Below, in pieces: positions 5,599 to 7,047 of a DNA stretch of 7,047 bases. Source of the stretch: JAGVYE01 sp964502785 (lineage in GTDB: Archaea; Nanobdellota; Nanobdellia; Woesearchaeales; GW2011-AR9). Every line of letters starts with the position of its first letter. Positions within the stretch are counted from its first letter, which is position 1. The notes below the pieces were generated by a model that searched no databases, was not told where the DNA came from, and was given only the letters and a program-made list of their open reading frames with translations. Position numbers and translations under genes: made by a program. The stretch lies in contig CAZCXW010000059.1 in assembly GCA_964502785.1 (NCBI GenBank), positions 1 through 7,047 on the forward strand, read 5' to 3'.

Positions 5599-6272
5599 GA
5601 ATTGGTCTTTTCCTCCAGTAATTTTTGAATTTTTAAATTGTTTTTTGAATATTCTTCTCCTAACAAATAAAGTGTTTCTAATACAAGAAGCAATGGAATG
5701 CCGAATGGGATGATGGTTAGGATAACCCTTCCTGTGTCAGCGATAGCTTCTTTTCGCTGTTCCTGTTTAAGAATCTCTTGCAGAAATCTAAATTCTGCAT
5801 CGCTTTTGCTGAATATATACTGCAGGAGAAGAAGATTATGAGACTCTTTTCGCAGCAAGCGATAAAATCGCCATTCGAGCAGATGCCTGACGGGGTAAAA
5901 TCCTTTTAAACGAAGGGCAAGAAGCGCTGCTTCCCTCTTTCTGGTTTTTCTTAATTTATGAAATATTCTTTCCATTTCACGGAAACGGGACAGGACGGCT
6001 TGGAATTCTGGCGTTTTATGACCAGCGCTGCTGCTGAGCAGTTCATAAGCCAATGCTTGCTGAATTATGTTCTCAATTTTTTCGAGCGAATGAATCGATT
6101 CATGGGTTAATGCCAGACTCTCCTGAATTTCGTCGACAACCAGTTCAGGCAGAAAAAGGCCGTGTGTAAAGAGCAGCCTTTTTTCTTCATATTGATTCAG
6201 TTTTGTGAACTCTGCAATAACTTCTTCCCTTAATCCTTTCAGTTCTGCGGCATACTTGCTGTCTTTGGCCAT
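5589..6272 (-). CDS. Unrecognised helical protein with a C-terminal membrane-like segment
   Basis: I do not recognise this 227-residue protein. It is rich in Glu, Lys, Leu and Arg and predicted by eye to be mostly alpha-helical, with coiled-coil-like stretches at about 10-75 and 90-175. One strongly hydrophobic segment at about 182-204 (GRVILTIIPFGIPLLLVLETLYLL) is followed by a short charged tail, so it may be a tail-anchored protein with a large cytosolic N-terminal part. The IPF...P...E pattern in that segment recalls the membrane helix of LETM1-type proteins, but the LETM1 residues that should follow are missing, so this is only a hint. It is the first gene of the operon with fen and yjjX, overlapping fen by 10 bp, and starts close to a TATA box. 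The link to DNA repair may be only positional. Confidence 0.75.
   Translation of the reverse strand: MAKDSKYAAELKGLREEVIAEFTKLNQYEEKRLLFTHGLFLPELVVDEIQESLALTHESIHSLEKIENIIQQALAYELLSSSAGHKTPEFQAVLSRFREMERIFHKLRKTRKREAALLALRLKGFYPVRHLLEWRFYRLLRKESHNLLLLQYIFSKSDAEFRFLQEILKQEQRKEAIADTGRVILTIIPFGIPLLLVLETLYLLGEEYSKNNLKIQKLLEEKTNSWD
5611..5616 (-). promoter_or_regulatory. Possible Shine-Dalgarno site for fen
   Basis: GGAGGA on the minus strand lies 12 nt before the fen ATG, inside the end of the preceding coding sequence. Spacing is somewhat long, but it is a clear purine match to the 3' end of 16S rRNA ahead of this operon-internal start, where a leaderless mechanism cannot operate. Confidence 0.4.
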
Positions 6273-6298
6273 TTCTGGATGCGTTTGAGTATTATCTC

Positions 6299-6307
6299 TT
6301 TATAAAA
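6299..6307 (-). promoter_or_regulatory. TATA box of the helical protein / fen / yjjX operon
   Basis: The minus strand reads TTTTATAAA, preceded by an A-rich BRE-like stretch (CAAACAA). Its centre is about 31 nt from the ATG at 6272, predicting a leader of only about five nucleotides. It faces away from a second TATA box at 6358-6366, with a dyad between the two. Confidence 0.6.
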
Positions 6308-6314
6308 TTGTTTG

Positions 6315-6348
6315 TTGAGGATGTATTGTTTTTCTTCGAAATCCTCAA
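6315..6348. repeat. Perfect 8-bp inverted repeat between divergent promoters (candidate operator)
   Basis: The arms are TTGAGGAT (6315-6322) and ATCCTCAA (6341-6348), with an 18-nt spacer. Read towards each gene, both promoters have the same order: ATCCTCAA, then an A-rich stretch of 7 or 9 nt, then the TATA box. A dimeric regulator, or two copies of one, could therefore control both directions. The promoters of trm5 and the isochorismatase operon do not show this element. Confidence 0.5.
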
Positions 6349-6357
6349 AAACATAAA

Positions 6358-6366
6358 TTTATATTA
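6358..6366 (+). promoter_or_regulatory. TATA box of the divergent plus-strand gene
   Basis: TTTATATTA is centred 25 nt upstream of the ATG at 6387 and preceded by the A-rich AAACATAAA. This spacing puts the transcription start at or next to the start codon and supports ATG 6387 over the in-frame GTG at 6381. Confidence 0.55.
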
Positions 6367-6386
6367 ACTGAACTTTTTTTGTGCTT

Positions 6387-7047
6387 ATGGGTATTCTCAA
6401 TCGTTTGTTTAGTTCTGCGGAATCGGTGGCGGAAAACGTAAGAAAAGATGATAAAACAATTACCAGAATTTGGCGTGAGTATAAAGATACAATTCCAGAA
6501 AAAAAGAGTATAATTCTGCAATTGCCTTTTCAATTTGGTCAGAGAATAGATATGGTCCGGAAGCTGCAGCAGTTGTTAACATTAGAATTAGCTGATCTTG
6601 ATTCTGATGTGTCAGTTGAAAATAATCTTCTTTCTAACCTTCGAGCCCTGGAGCACTCTAAAAAGATTAAAAGAGTTTATCGACTGGTGGATTCCTTACG
6701 ATACGTAGAGACAAGGTATGAGTATGTATATGAACTCTTAAGACATTTGTTTGTTATTTTAAAATTAGAGATTTGCTTGGTGAACAATCTTGCTAAAGTT
6801 GCTGACCTCAGAAAATATCGGAAAATTATTATTGATTTAGAAAAAGAATTTGCTGTCGAACAAACCTTAATTGGAAAAGTTGATGAAATTGAGACTTTCC
6901 ATGATTTATTCACAGCTTTAGTGCAGGCAGAGCACATAATTAATACGATGGATGCTGCGGAAAAAAGACTCCTGAGAAGAATGAAAGTTGGCATGAATAA
7001 GATATTTAACAAGCAATTACGTCGTGGGGCAACATTCGAATGGGCTA
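6387..7047 (+). CDS. Unrecognised helical protein, truncated by the window end
   Basis: An open frame of 220 codons runs from ATG 6387 to the window edge without a stop; an in-frame TGA at 6369-6371 limits the start to this ATG or a GTG two codons earlier. The protein starts MGILNRLFSSAESVAENVRK. It is almost entirely charged and helical by eye, with an aromatic, basic patch at about 95-125 (RVYRLVDSLRYVETRYEYVY), further amphipathic helices to about 195, and a basic run EKRLLRRMKVGMNKIFNKQLRR at about 192-213. No signal peptide, catalytic motif or metal site is visible, and I do not recognise the family. Codon use and base composition are like those of the neighbours. It is transcribed away from the fen operon and shares the dyad-containing promoter region with it. 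Real coding is supported by length, a well-placed TATA box and an amphipathic pattern. Confidence 0.75.
   Translation, partial: MGILNRLFSSAESVAENVRKDDKTITRIWREYKDTIPEKKSIILQLPFQFGQRIDMVRKLQQLLTLELADLDSDVSVENNLLSNLRALEHSKKIKRVYRLVDSLRYVETRYEYVYELLRHLFVILKLEICLVNNLAKVADLRKYRKIIIDLEKEFAVEQTLIGKVDEIETFHDLFTALVQAEHIINTMDAAEKRLLRRMKVGMNKIFNKQLRRGATFEWA

Noticed and set aside
5180..5713. Plus-strand reading frame of 177 codons antisense to fen
   Set aside because: It is the mirror of the strongly conserved FEN-1 coding region and has no protein-like motif.
6677..7012. Minus-strand reading frame of 111 codons
   Set aside because: It is antisense to the plus-strand gene starting at 6387, which has a TATA box and a longer coherent helical product; the minus frame has Ser/Ile/Phe-rich shadow composition.

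Overview
The window looks like a piece of a small archaeal genome, most likely from the DPANN group (Woesearchaeota/Pacearchaeota-like); that placement is inferred from gene content, without a database search. The evidence is a flap endonuclease of archaeal/eukaryotic FEN-1 type ending in a PCNA-binding box, an archaeal Trm5-type tRNA methyltransferase, short TATA-box promoters about 25-31 nt upstream of start codons (leaderless or nearly leaderless transcripts), oligo-T ends instead of bacterial terminators, and strongly overlapping genes. DNA is AT-rich, and long T runs on the plus strand correspond to lysine-rich coding on the minus strand.

Layout. Positions 1-265 (+) hold the 3' end of a PEP-utilising enzyme that ends with its phosphohistidine 'mobile' domain. 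It converges on a three-gene minus-strand operon (2677 down to 290): an isochorismatase-family cysteine hydrolase, a thioredoxin-reductase-like flavoprotein that has lost the redox CxxC, and a short RlmN/Cfr-like radical SAM protein. Overlaps of 11 and 4 bp and one TATA box at 2699-2707 tie these together. Upstream, also on minus, is a monocistronic trm5 (3789-2767) with its own TATA box and a possible hairpin terminator. A 226-bp gap (3790-4015) holds that promoter and little else that can be supported.

A second minus-strand operon (6272 down to 4016) encodes an unrecognised helical protein with a C-terminal membrane-like segment, then FEN-1, then a YjjX-type inosine/xanthosine triphosphatase, with overlaps of 10 and 4 bp. 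From the same 114-bp intergenic region a divergent plus-strand gene (6387 to the window edge) encodes another unrecognised, mostly helical protein. Between the two divergent TATA boxes lies a perfect 8-bp inverted repeat (6315-6322 / 6341-6348) that places the same element just upstream of each TATA box, a good candidate for a shared regulator site.

How the genes fit. FEN-1 and the inosine/xanthosine triphosphatase form a genome-maintenance pair (flap removal in replication/repair, and clearing of deaminated purine nucleotides). Trm5 methylates tRNA at G37. The least explained part is the isochorismatase / flavoprotein / radical SAM operon: each member belongs to a known superfamily, but each of the two redox members lacks residues that define its best-known relatives, so they may work together in an undescribed small pathway or modification. 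No CRISPR array, insertion sequence, convincing tRNA or rRNA was seen.
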